A stretch of 64,000 nt of DNA. It comes from Gossypium raimondii. Taxonomy: Eukaryota; Streptophyta; Magnoliopsida; Malvales; Malvaceae. The position numbers and the translations under genes were made by a program. The stretch covers positions 62,257,980-62,321,979 of the forward strand of contig NC_068575.1 in NCBI RefSeq assembly GCF_025698545.1. Reading direction: 5' to 3'. The notes beneath the pieces are model-generated. The model did no database searches. It saw nothing but the letters and a program-made list of their open reading frames with translations, and was not told the origin of the DNA. Positions 29,020 to 40,420 of the stretch are shown here, piece after piece; the first letter of the stretch is position 1; each line of letters starts with the position of its first letter.

Positions 29020-30226
29020 ATCCGACCAAATCCTTAAAGCCTAGAAGACATATTCCCCAGGTAAGTACAGCACGATATGGATACTTTGGTTAGTTCAGAG
29101 AATTTTGGTTCAACAGACTCTAATATGATGCGATTTTCAATTCTTCTGAGCTCTGAGAGAACATTGGATGCTCCTGATCTCGTCGACGATTTTTACCTGA
29201 ATTTATTGGAGTGGGGCAGCAGCAATGTACTAGCAATAGCACTCGGGAACACTGTGTATCTGTGGGATGCTTCAGATAGTTCTACTTCAGAACTTGTCAC
29301 CGTTGATGACGAAAAGGGACCAGTAACAAGTGTGAATTGGGCTCCTGATGGTCGGCATATTGCCATTGGCTTGAACAATTCCGAAGTACTACCATGGGAT
29401 TCGACTGCCAACCGACAGGTTCCATATTAAAGTCTTTGCCGAACATTTTGCAGCTTCTTCTTATTGTTCCTCCATTTTTAAATTTTTCCCTTTGTTGCTG
29501 CAGCTGCGTACTCTGAGAGGTTGTCACAGATCAAGAGTGGGTTCAATGGAATGGAACAATCACATTCCCACAACAGGAGGAATGGATGGTCAGATTGTTA
29601 ACAACGATGTGAGAATTAGATCCCATGTTGTTGAAACTTACAGAGGCCACCAGCAAGAGGTTTGCGGGCTGAAATGGTCGGCTTCCAGGCAACAACTAGC
29701 CAGCGGAGGCAATGATAATGTTGTTCACATATGGGATAGGTCCATGGCATCTTCAAATTCACTAACTCAATGGCTACACAGGTTGGAGGAGCATACCTCA
29801 GCTGTCAAAGCCCTTGCCTGGTGCCCTTTCCAGAGCAACTTGCTGGCCACAGGTGGAGGTGGCGGCGATCGCACCATAAAATTTTGGAACACACATACTG
29901 GTGCATGCTTGAATTCAGTTGATACCGGCTCCCAGGTTTGCTCATTACTATGGAGCAAGAATGAGAGGGAGCTATTGAGTTCCCATGGGTTTACTCAGAA
30001 TCAATTAACTCTTTGGAAATATCCATCGATGGTGAAGATGGCAGAGCTAACGGGTCATATATGTAGAGTACTTTACATGGCTCAAAGCCCTGGTGGGTGC
30101 ACAGTGGCATCAGCAGCAGGGGATGAGACTCTAAGATTCTGGAATGTTTTTGGGGTTCCAGAAGTGGCTAAAACTGCTCCGAAAGTGAACCGTGAGCCAT
30201 TCTCTCAGTTGAACCGTATCCGGTGA
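29019..30226 (+). pseudogene. CDC20 copy B, 5'-truncated by the duplication breakpoint
   Basis: Holds only the last 42 bases of exon 2 (29019-29060), exon 3 (29149-29418) and exon 4 (29504-30226). Exon 1, the KEN motif, C-box, Mad2-binding segment and promoter are absent, so it cannot act as an APC/C activator. The acceptor before exon 3 has changed from CAG to CTG. Exon 4 still reads through 240 codons, but has replacements at positions constant in the other three copies, such as Gly to Arg in '[11 protein letters not shown]', Leu to Pro in 'HILTTGG', Thr-Ser to Ile-Cys in '[11 protein letters not shown]' and Asp to Gly in 'QSPDGC'; exon 3 has 'VQLWDS' changed to 'VLPWDS'. The open frame reflects youth, not function. 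Confidence 0.9.
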
Positions 30227-30765
30227 TGAAGAAAAAGACTAGGAGTAGTGGCGGTGCCGTTGGATTCTTTGTTTTGTAAAGTTTTTCCTCTGATGGCATG
30301 TGTAGAGTAATGTTAGGGATAGTGGGATAAATTGTTCATCCCCGTCTACATTATATTTTCAGCTCCTTATTGAAATTGTTTCCTACTCTTGAATTTTTAA
30401 TCTGCTCACATATTGAATTGGATAAATGAAAGAAATTCTTAGGTTAAATTCTACTATTATTATATGAGCTTTATGAAAATTATGAATTTTAGTCTCTATA
30501 TATTTGGTTTATTCTAGTTTTTATAATTTTGGAATTGATCAATTTTGATAATAATATTACGGAGGCTTATGTACTAGATGTTAGATTGTATTTTAACCCT
30601 TATATTAAAAATAGACAAATTAATCTATCTACATTAGATCAAAGAACAAATTACCCTTTCTGTTAAAAAATTTATGTTACTTTTACTGTTAAAAGTTAAC
30701 ATGGTTGACAAAAACAACCCAATAGTAGTAAGTAGTATGTGATATGCCATGTATATAAAGACCAA
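30227..30765. other. 3' flank of CDC20-B
   Basis: Colinear with the 3' flank of CDC20-A (11093-11520), including the truncated MITE arm at about 30545-30730. An extra stretch at about 30378-30470 is absent from copy A. No gene seen. Confidence 0.6.
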
Positions 30766-33700
30766 GGGTCCGCTTGTTTGGTGGAAAATGTTTTTCGGAA
30801 AACATTTTCCGGATTTTCCGGCATTTGTTTGGTGGAAAATGAATTCCTAAAGGAAAACATTCTCCAAAACACGAGTAAATCAATTCCCAATTTCCGGAAA
30901 ACGTCTTACCGATTTGGAATCCGTAAGACATTTTCCATTCCCTTCTCTTCACTCTCATCACAGTGGTTCTCCCTTCCTCTCTATCCATCAGCCTCCGCCG
31001 TTCCTCCTCATCTCTGTTCGTTGGCCTTGTCATCTCTGTCGGTCGACCATCGTCAAGTCTGTATTTTGAAGAAACCTTAAAAAATTAGCAGCCACAGGTA
31101 TATCACTATCTTCTTTCTTATTTATGCTCATGCTGGTTCTCTTCTAATGGCAGATTTGTAATGCATGTTGGTTCACCTCTTCTCGTTAGGTTGCTAAAAA
31201 ATTACAGCTTGAATCGTCACCGCTTCTCGCGATTCATCGAAGGTAGATTTCTACTCACATTCTTGTTTGCAAGCTCTAGGATTTAATTGTTAGGGGTTTC
31301 TGCATATTTGTATTAGTATTTTATTTTTTATTTTGTTCGATTGCTGAGGTTCGACAAATGAAGTAGGATTGAGATGTAAACTTGAGGAATTAAAAATTGG
31401 TAATTTTTTAGCTTCAACTGGCTTTAGTGTGTTAAATAAAGCATTTTATTTGATGAAACTAGATTTTGTTGATTAGTCAGGGATTTTGTTCATTTCAATC
31501 TTGGCTTGGATTTAAATTGGGGAATATTTTGAAAGGGCAGCATACATTACATACATACATACATTCACATATATGTTTTTCAGTTTTTTATTACAGTAAT
31601 AACATGAGCCATGTATATACATGTATATACTGTTGGGAGTTGGGACATATGTTCCAAATATAATAGACATGTGATCTCAAACAAATATTTAGTTTTTCTT
31701 GTAATAAATTGTATTTCTCCGTGCATTCTCCTTCTATACATTTCATTTAATGGATTATTGGGTACTTTTTCTAATTATGGGTTTCACCCTGCTTGCTTCT
31801 CCTTATGGTTCTTGGTTGAATTACTTGCATTAATTGTAATCATTATTTCGTTTAGAATAGTTAATTGGATCATGAATTTATTATTTTAAATGTAGATATA
31901 TTATGCCTCTCCTTGTTTTATTTTAAGAACAGTAAACCTCAAATGCATTAACCTGGTGTACAATCGGGAAATGAGAGTCCTTGCAACTCAACAAAGCTAG
32001 TTCAAGTTGTCGATGTACAATCTCAATGAGATTGATATTTAATTGATATATATTTTTAGTTTGTTGCTCAGCTGGAGGTATAGTAAAATAAATGGCAGTG
32101 TTCTTCTGCTCGAGTTTGGTTATTTTGCTGAAATTTATTTGTTGGGCTAATTTTTTTGAATTATGATTCTATCTTAAGTCATAATGTGTTAATGATATGG
32201 TTGTAAAAGGTTTTTCCACACATAAACCCTGATTATGTTTTAAGCTTTATCAATCTCTGATTCATGATTTTGATTCTGATTCTAATATGTTTGTTTTATT
32301 AAATTTGTGCCCAGAGATGGGCAAACAGCCTTGGTAGCAATTTTTGTTTTGATGCATGAGAGGTGATTTACATAAAGGAGTTACACAGTTTAGAAACTTA
32401 TTTAAATAAAAGGTAAATTGAATTGGTGGTTCAATCATGATTTAACATTCATTTGGGTTTTACTGGAAAGTGCCTTAAGTAAACTATTATAGTGCTATTA
32501 CGTAAATATCTAATTGATCTTAATTCTCTGTAGCTTTTGATTATTGAGTTAGTGAAGTTATTGTGTGATTCAGAGCATTGGGTATTGCTTAGAATTTCTA
32601 GTTGATTGTAAACATGTGCCACTTGCTACCCGTTATAAAGTCAGGATAAATTTTAGGATCACTAATCTATAAAGTTAGGATTGAAAATCATTTATTGCAA
32701 TCTGTAAGACACTTATGAATATAACATAAAAAATTGATCCTCATATATGAGGGGAAGAGATGAATATATTTGTTGATGAATTTGTCTTGCTGCATGCAGT
32801 AATTCTGTAGCTAGGGAGCGAAAAGGTGCTCTAATAAGTTCTGTGATGGTTTATACATATAAATGCCAGTTAGTTGAAGATTGAAAAGTTACTTGGAAGA
32901 AAAAATGAACCTATCTGTTGGACGTTAGAGGTTAAACAATCGAAAAATTGACTATTCAATGTTTTGAAAAGAATCTAACCATGCCTCATGAATATCCATA
33001 AGCTCCAGTGACGTTGCATAGGGGTTATTTTTATTGATGAATATTTATCTGAAATGTTTTGTTGGATGTTTATCTAGTAGGAAAATATATTTATTGATGA
33101 ATTTTAGACTATGAAATATGAAGAAAGATTAATTTTATGGAGGGACCAAAATTGAGTTATAAAATTTTGCAAACATTATAATATAATTTTATTATTGTAC
33201 TATTTTTATAGCTTTCAATTTTTATAAATTAAAGAATAATTATTTTTTCTATTTGTGAGGGAGGCAAAAATACTTGACATCCTCTGTCGCCACATCTGTT
33301 TTTATGTATCTAACTTTTAATAAAAAATTTATACTTTACAATCAGTTCCATTGGGTTCCATTTTGATAGCAAAGTTTATATGCCCAAGAATATGCAATGT
33401 TTAATTAAAATATATTTTGATTACGTGATACCGAAAATAATTAAAATAATATATTTAAAACTAATACTGATATGATTAATATTTTAACGAACTAACCATT
33501 GAATTCATTAATATACTTGTACTTGTCATGCATGTAAAATTATAAATTGATCTAAAATATTGTATATATTAATATTTATTGAAGTATTGGTACAAAGAAA
33601 GTAGCTTATAATTTCTCAAAAATTATTAAAATTACAAAGAAAGTAGCTTAATTTCTCAAAAATTATTAATGCAATTATAATTAGCTTGATATGTATGTAT

Positions 33701-33995
33701 GCACTTTAGTCATGGTAACTTTTAGTCATATATGTGATCTTATGAAAATCTTGCATCTTTTTGTAGTGATCAAATATTTATTTATAAATAAATCATTGCA
33801 ATATATGTAAAATAATTTAAAATATAAATTTATTAATATGTATATAAATTTATTAATATATGTAAAAACAGCTTTTCCGGAAAATATTTTCAGGAAATCT
33901 GCCAAACAACAGGAAATATTTTACACAGATTCATCCAAACACCAGAAAAGTAAATCATTTTTCGAAAAATATTTTACTTGCAAACAAACGGAGCC
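30766..33995. mobile_element. Non-autonomous PIF/Harbinger-like DNA transposon (3.2 kb)
   Basis: Terminal inverted repeats GGGTCCGCTTGTTTGG and, on the other strand, GGCTCCGTTTGTTTGC, followed by related GGAAAA/TTTTCC-rich subterminal sequence, mark 30766 and 33995. The flanking triplets are CAA and TAA, consistent with a decayed 3-bp TWA-type target site. The paralogous position in copy A (about 11520) lacks it. The interior has no readable transposase. A pyrimidine-rich patch at about 30930-31080 and an 'acat' microsatellite near 31545 are the only distinctive parts. TIR sequence and target length favour Harbinger/Tourist, but this was not checked against a library. Confidence 0.68.
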
Positions 33996-34837
33996 TAATT
34001 TGGAAATGACTTTTATAAAGATTGGAATTTTGAAATTTAAAAAATATAACGACTAAAATTGACCAAATTTTAGAGAGGCTAAATCAATATTTTGCAAAAT
34101 ATAGGCACTTAATAATAAAATTTAACCAAAATATTATTAGTTGAGATTTATATGTATTAAAAATAACACCATTATCAATTTAGATACTAAATCTTATTTT
34201 AAAAGAAATAACAGTTATAATTTTGAATTCCTAACATTATTTCTTCTATGTAAACATTGTTTAGTTAATTTTTCATATTTCTTGCACTCTAGAATTTTCA
34301 GTTGTGGGTTTTAGTAATTTGGTTGAATAGTAAAATATAAATATCGAAAATTATAAAAATTTGGGTGATTATTTTTGTTATTATTTATTACTCAATTGAG
34401 TTAGTACTCGATTAATTCATGACACTAAAATCAGTGAAAAATTTAATTTTTATATTATTTATAACCATTTTATAATTCATATTTAGGGTTAGTCGATATA
34501 TATCGTTTCCAAAATTATCACATTGTACCAAAATCTTTTAAATATTTGTTATATTAATGAAATGATTTTAAACATGAATTATGATTAATTGATACGTAAG
34601 AAGACAGCATTTTGCTTATAAATATTTGACGAGTTGTTAATTCATTTAACCAAATATAATATTTTGCAATTCTTTATTAATGGCGGTCCAATTCCAAAAT
34701 AGAAAATGGAAATAAAAAAGAAAATAGTTTTAGAGTTTGTAAAAATATACACATTTTAGTAAATAAAAAATAACAAATTTTGATTTTAAATTTAATACTT
34801 AGTTTTTCATTAATTTATTTATGATATGGTATATTGA
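33996..34837. other. Duplicated intergenic DNA with empty site for the solo LTR
   Basis: Colinear with copy A on both sides of its 12.8-kb nested insertion: 33996-34167 matches about 11532-11707 and 34168 onward matches 24488 onward. The single AATAA target copy lies at about 34163-34167. No gene seen. Confidence 0.75.
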
Positions 34838-35854
34838 GGGCAAATGACCAAAAAAAGCCATTTCTTTTTAAATTACCGTAATGGGCTAATTAGCTAATTA
34901 TTTACCGGAATGGTCCATTTTTCGCGAAATCGCGTCCACGTCAGCGCGATGTCAGGGTACGCGCCAGGAAATCGCGTCCACGTCAGCGCGATTTGCTTAC
35001 GTGGCATTAACAGTTTATGTTTTTTAGCTCGGAAAACTTTGAAAGGCCATAACTTTTCGCTCGGTTGTCCGATTGAGACGATTTTTTTTATTTCGAATAA
35101 ATTTTCGAGATCTACGCGCTGACAAACTGCCCGCACTTTTCATCAAAAAAGATCATTTTTTACCCCTAAATTTTGATTTTTTCGGTTCAAAATTGAATTT
35201 TGTACTTGATGTTATTGATGTAATATTGAAGAGTTGATTGATTCAAAAGATTCAAAAGATTCAAAATTGTTACTAACAAGATTTGAACCAAGGTACTAAG
35301 GGAAAAGAGCAAGCATCTTAACCAACTAAGCTAAACTAATTAATTAATATATTATAAAAATACTGTTATTATCTTAATTATATTACTTACGTTCTAACGA
35401 TTTATCAGACCTATTCCATACATGTGTCAAATCAGAAGAAATAATACAACAATTCTGTAAAAAAAATCCGGTGTTTACTCCGAATAAATAAGAAAAATAA
35501 TGATTTGAATGTTTCAAAATTCAATTTTGAACCGAAAAAATCGAAATTTAGGGGCAAAAAGGATCTTTTTTGACGAAACGTAGATCTCGAAAAGTTATTC
35601 GAAATAAAAAAAATCGTCTCAATCGGACAACCGAGCGAAAAGTTATGGCCTTTCAAAGTTTTCCAAGCTCAACAAATAAACTGTTCATGCCACGTCAGCA
35701 AATCGCGTCCTAGAGGGAGCTATTTGTGTCCACGTCAGTAAATCGCGCTGACGTGGACGCGATTTCGCGAAAAATGGACCATTCAGGTAAATAATTAGCT
35801 AATTGGCCCATTTTAGTAATTTAAAAAAAAAAGGCTTTTTTTGGTCATTTGCCT
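34838..35854. mobile_element. Foldback MULE (Mutator-like MITE) with long inverted repeats
   Basis: A 1017-bp element with arms at 34838-35204 and 35515-35854 that are inverted copies (ends GGGCAAATGACCAAAAAAAG / AGGCAAATGACCAAAAAAAG). It is flanked by a perfect 9-bp duplication GTATATTGA (34829-34837, 35855-35863). Long terminal repeats and a 9-bp duplication are the marks of Mutator-like elements. Copy A has one uninterrupted site near 24890. The arms carry repeated 'aaatcgcgtccacgtcagcgcgat' modules. No transposase. Confidence 0.9.
35266..35336 (-). other. tRNA-like fragment inside the MULE loop
   Basis: On the minus strand the segment has an A-box-like TAGCTTAGTTGGTTAAGA and, about 30 bases on, a B-box-like GGTTCAAATCT at tRNA spacing. 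The stems do not pair well enough for a working tRNA, so it is a tRNA-derived relic carried in the element's spacer. Confidence 0.5.
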
Positions 35855-35863
35855 GTATATTGA

Positions 35864-37228
35864 TCATGCATAAATTTATATTTGAGAACCTTAAAAAAAT
35901 TAATTTATATATTAAATTAGATAAATAGTTGCATAATTAAATACAAATAATTTTTAAAATATAATAATGAAAACATAGTTGTTGACTTTCTGGATTAATT
36001 ATAGCATGCTGTCCACGTCAAAACACCACACCTTATGAAAAAATTGTCATAGCTATTAGGGTCGGTTTCTCTGAATTTTCAAAATTTAATAAACAAATGT
36101 CAATTTTTATTATCATTTCATTATCGACTATAATTAAATACAATGATAACTATTATTACAAGTAAACGTAACATGTTTAGTCTAACAAATAGAAATACTT
36201 AAAACCATTTAATTATCAAATTATTATTTTATTAGAAAAATTAAATTTTCGCCAACACTAAATTATAGAAAAATAAAATTTCAAAAATTTTCGTTAATTT
36301 TAATTAAAAAAGGAATTATTATGATTGCATGTTTAAAAGAATTAAATAAATTATGAATGTTTTCGAATAAGGCCAAATATAGTAATAAGAATACCAAAAC
36401 TGGTCGCTGTTTTGGTCCCAAGAGTTAGGTCTTGGCTGTATGGAAAATGTAAGATGGTCCCAGTCCATCGTTGTTCCTAAACATTGAATTATTGGCTCCA
36501 ACCCTTCCTGGTTTTTTCATTAATGGTATTTGTCTTTTTTGAAAAATTTATTAATCAATTTTTAAAAGTTTTATATTTAATCTAAAATATTAATATTTTC
36601 CTACTACGGTACATTTGTTAGTATATGGTAGGGTTGTAACTTGCATCATCAAAACCTACACACTTCATAAAAACCACAAAAATATATACACCTCATCTAT
36701 GCATGAATTATCAATTACATTATATAATGATTCGTTTATATTTTGATTATTTAATTTTAAAAATTATAAAATAATAAAATAACAATTTTCTTCATTTTGG
36801 AATTCTTCTACTCTTTGATGATCACTAGCCTATCGTATTTATTGTCACTTAAAGTTTCTTAACCAGATGTTTTTAAAAAAATAAATTTAATAACCTAATA
36901 ACTTAAATAAAAAATTTTCAAATAATTCAATAAATTACACACACGGCCACGGCCATGAAAAATGAAATCATACAGGATTCGTCGCAGTTGTATAAGAACC
37001 TCTAAAAACTCGAGAAACTTAAAACTACTGACCCAAATCTCTCATCGAATTAAAGGCGTTCACATGCAAACAAACAATGACCATAACTATTTTAATTTAA
37101 TTGTAAAGCGGCAAGTCTTTGTTCTTTTCTTCGTTTACTTTCTTATAAATGTTTTTAAGATTATAATCCTGCATGATCGAAAGAAAAAAAAAAGAAAAAA
37201 AAGTCGAAGGTTTAAGACCAGAACAACA
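35864..37228. other. Upstream region of LSI2-B (duplicated unit)
   Basis: Colinear with the copy A upstream region. About 80 bases at 36380-36460 are present here and missing in copy A. The last 250 bases before 37229, with an A/G-rich leader, are the likely promoter and 5' leader. No separate gene seen. Confidence 0.6.
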
Positions 37229-39736
37229 ATGGCGTTAGCCGCTACATACAAAGTGGTTCTCGGCTCAATAGCCTTTGCAATCTTCTGGGTATTAGCTGTT
37301 TTCCCTGCCGTCCCACTTCTACCAATCGGAAGAACCGCCGGGTCTTTACTCGGTGCCATGCTTATGGTTTTATTCAGAGTAATAACCCCAGATGAAGCTT
37401 ATGCCGCCATTGATCTACCCATCTTGGGTCTTTTATTCGGCACCATGGTCGTTAGTATTTATCTCGAAAGAGCCGATATGTTTAAGTATTTAGGTAAATT
37501 GCTTTCATGGAAAAGTAAAGGAGCTAAGGATTTAATCTGTAGAATCTGTTTGGTTTCTGCGATTTCAAGTGCTTTTTTCACTAATGATACTTCTTGTGTG
37601 ATATTAACCGAGTTTGTATTGAAAATTGCAAGGCAACATAATTTGCCTCCTCACCCATTTTTGTTAGCACTTGCTTCGAGTGCTAATATAGGTTCTTCGG
37701 CTACTCCGATTGGGAATCCACAGAATTTGGTGATTGCTGTTCAAAGTAAGATTTCTTTTGGGGATTTTCTTGTTGGGGTTTTGCCGGCAATGCTGGTTGG
37801 TGTGTCGGTGAATGCTTTGATACTTATAATTATGTATTGGAGATTGTTATCTGTTCATAAAGATGAAGAAGATGGGACTGGTGAAATCGTGGGTGAAGAT
37901 GATGTGAGTTCACATCGGTTTTCGCCGGCCACAATGTCACATATTTCAGCTTCGAATTCAATGGATCATGTTCAGAGCTCTCCTAATAACATTAATGGAA
38001 GTTTAGCAACTCACCTTGACAGCCTTAGGAACCGAGTCAACTCGGGCGATCAACTTGAAATCCAGAGGTCACCTTGTGGTTCGATTGATTCAAATGATAT
38101 ATCATCGCCGGCTCAATTTTCAGAGGAAAAAGAATCAAAAACAGAGCATTGGAAGAACAAGATGTGGAAATTATGTGTTTATTTAGTCACTATTGGGATG
38201 TTGGTTGCTTTGCTTATGGGTTTGAATATGTCATGGACAGCCATTACAGCATCATTGGCACTTGTTGTTCTTGATTTTAAGGATGCAAGGCCTTGCTTGG
38301 AAAAGGTTTCTGAATTAAGATTGCAGAGTGGGATTTTAAGTTTTGATTTTTTTTTTTTTGAATGATTAAAAAAGGTTTGCTTGTTTTTTTGTATGAGCAG
38401 GTATCGTATTCGCTTTTGCTTTTCTTCTGTGGAATGTTTATTACGGTGGAAGGGTTCAATAAAACTGGGATTCCAAGTACTCTTTGGAACTTTATGGAAC
38501 CCCATGCCAAGGTCGATCGTGTTTCCGGGATTGCAGTTTTAGCTGTCGTTATTCTTCTCCTCTCCAATGTGGCTTCCAACGTACCAACCGGTAAAATATA
38601 TTCTAACTTTTTTTTAGAATGGAGAAATATTTGGAGTCTCGTTTATCCGGAATTTGATCGATTCCTTAATGGATTGATATTGTCCTCAGGTTAAGTTAAG
38701 GTCTTGTCTTTGATTTGAAGAGAGTTCAAGTGATTGAGATTGTCTGAAGAGACAATAGGTTCATAGAGTAGAAATGTCTTGTTAGATTGGAACTTGCGTG
38801 GTTTATGGTCACTTATCATAAGTATTCTTGTGAACTTATCATCTCTTGAAACAACCTCAAGAACTCAAACTTTCCATAGAGTCATGAGATAAAACTTCGG
38901 CTTGACCTAAGAATAATACCGACCTGTTAAGAGGTTCATCGACTCTGAATGAACGACATTTTCGAGGACTTCTTAGGAAAGAATCAATCTCCCCTAAAAA
39001 ACACATATATATATATATATTATTAAATTTATTGCCTACAAGATTACAGATTTTTTATATAAATTTGGACAAATTTTGATGTTAGTCATATATTCAGACA
39101 AAATTTGAGATTTAATCCCTATACTTAAAAGTAAAAACAATTCAATCCTTGTACCTTTTTTTTTATTTAATAATTTTAGACCAATCATTGTATTCTCTAG
39201 TAATTTTAATCAAAATTTACTAACATAACATGTTTATTTCTCGTCAATCATATTCATATTACATGAAAGCAGTCAAATCATCATGTCAATCGACAAATTT
39301 TAATAAAAAATACTTATAATTTTAATGATTGATAAAATAGTAAGACTTAATGTTTAAGTTTTAAAGTACACACTAAATCTTAAATTTTATAAACTACATC
39401 AACTAACAGCATATTTTATAAAATGTTGTCAAAGTACAGTAACTAACAGCTAATATATATGTATGTTCTTTAGTTCTGTTGCTTGGAGGGAGAGTGGCGG
39501 CATCAGCCGCTGCGATATCAGCAAGTGAAGAGAAGAAAGCATGGTTGATATTAGCATGGGTGAGCACGGTAGCCGGAAACCTGTCGTTGTTGGGATCGGC
39601 GGCGAACTTGATAGTATGTGAGCAAGCTCGTCGAGCACCACATCTTGGCTACACATTGTCTTTCTGGAATCACCTTAAATTTGGAGTTCCTTCTACGCTT
39701 ATAGTCACTGCAATTGGTTTGACACTTATTAGATGA
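37229..39736 (+). CDS. LSI2-like anion/silicon efflux transporter, copy B, intact
   Basis: Exons 37229-38305, 38401-38590 and 39474-39736, all GT-AG, encode 509 residues, the usual length for plant LSI2-like proteins. They belong to the ArsB/NhaD ion transporter superfamily: polytopic plasma membrane proteins that in relatives export silicic acid or arsenite, probably by proton exchange. Visible: N-terminal hydrophobic helices from residue 8, FTND (117-120), GNPQN (162-166), a hydrophilic central loop (about 205-320), then more helices through '[15 protein letters not shown]' near the C-terminus. The frame stays open 89 codons upstream of 37229, but that extension is not in frame in copy A and is low complexity. 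I start at MALAATYK, which aligns with copy C. True substrate is unknown. Confidence 0.92.
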
Positions 39737-40415
39737 TTATTACAACATAAACAGAATTAATTATAAATTGGTTAAAATATGTCATAACATCTGTACTCTT
39801 TTGTAAATTTAAAATTTAGTCCTTGTACTTTATTTTTAGGAATTTAATTTAAAATTTAGGTATAACTCATAACACTGTTAAAATTATTTTATTAAATTCA
39901 AGTTATTACAATGTCATTTTTGAGTTATATTGCTGACAAATGATATTTTTAAAATTTTCAAAATGTCACACTAACTAATTTAATAAAAACTAAATTCGAA
40001 AATGAAAAATACAATGACTAAATTTTAAATTTATGAAAAGAAAACATATTTTAACCATTATAAATTAGATTTGGACACAACTTACTATGTAGATAGAATT
40101 TTTTTCTCATCAATTTTATAAAAGCAATACGTAAAAAATTAAATGTAGCTTTAGATGAAATGATAAAATTAAGATAATAAAGTTGTTGATTTTATATAAA
40201 ATATAAAAAGATAAGAATATAATTAAAATAATAAATTATTAGTAATTTTACAATTGAATTGAAACTCAACTAAGGAAGAGACTAATTTGAGAATCCATGA
40301 CATTCACTTAATCAAGAACGGTGAGGTTTTTTATTATTAAAAAAAATATTTTAGGATCTTAAACTCAAAGTTAATCCAATAATTTCAATATAAGTTTAAT
40401 ATTCAAATCTCAATA
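39737..40415. other. 3' flank of LSI2-B
   Basis: AT-rich. The duplication unit ends at about 39787; beyond it the sequence is native flank not present in copy A. No gene seen. Confidence 0.55.
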
Positions 40416-40420
40416 TTTAC

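Noticed and set aside
29504-30226. CDC20-B as a working gene because its last exon is fully open
   Set aside because: Exon 1, most of exon 2 and the promoter are missing, the exon 3 acceptor is lost and conserved residues are replaced.
34910-35122. Short open frame within the MULE arm
   Set aside because: It is mirrored in the other arm because of the inverted repeat and matches no protein family.
35266-35336. Functional tRNA gene on the minus strand
   Set aside because: A- and B-box-like motifs are present, but acceptor and T stems do not pair; it sits in the loop of a MULE.
36962-37228. Possible longer LSI2-B protein with 89 extra N-terminal residues
   Set aside because: The extension is not in frame in copy A, is absent from copy C and is low complexity; MALAATYK at 37229 aligns across copies.
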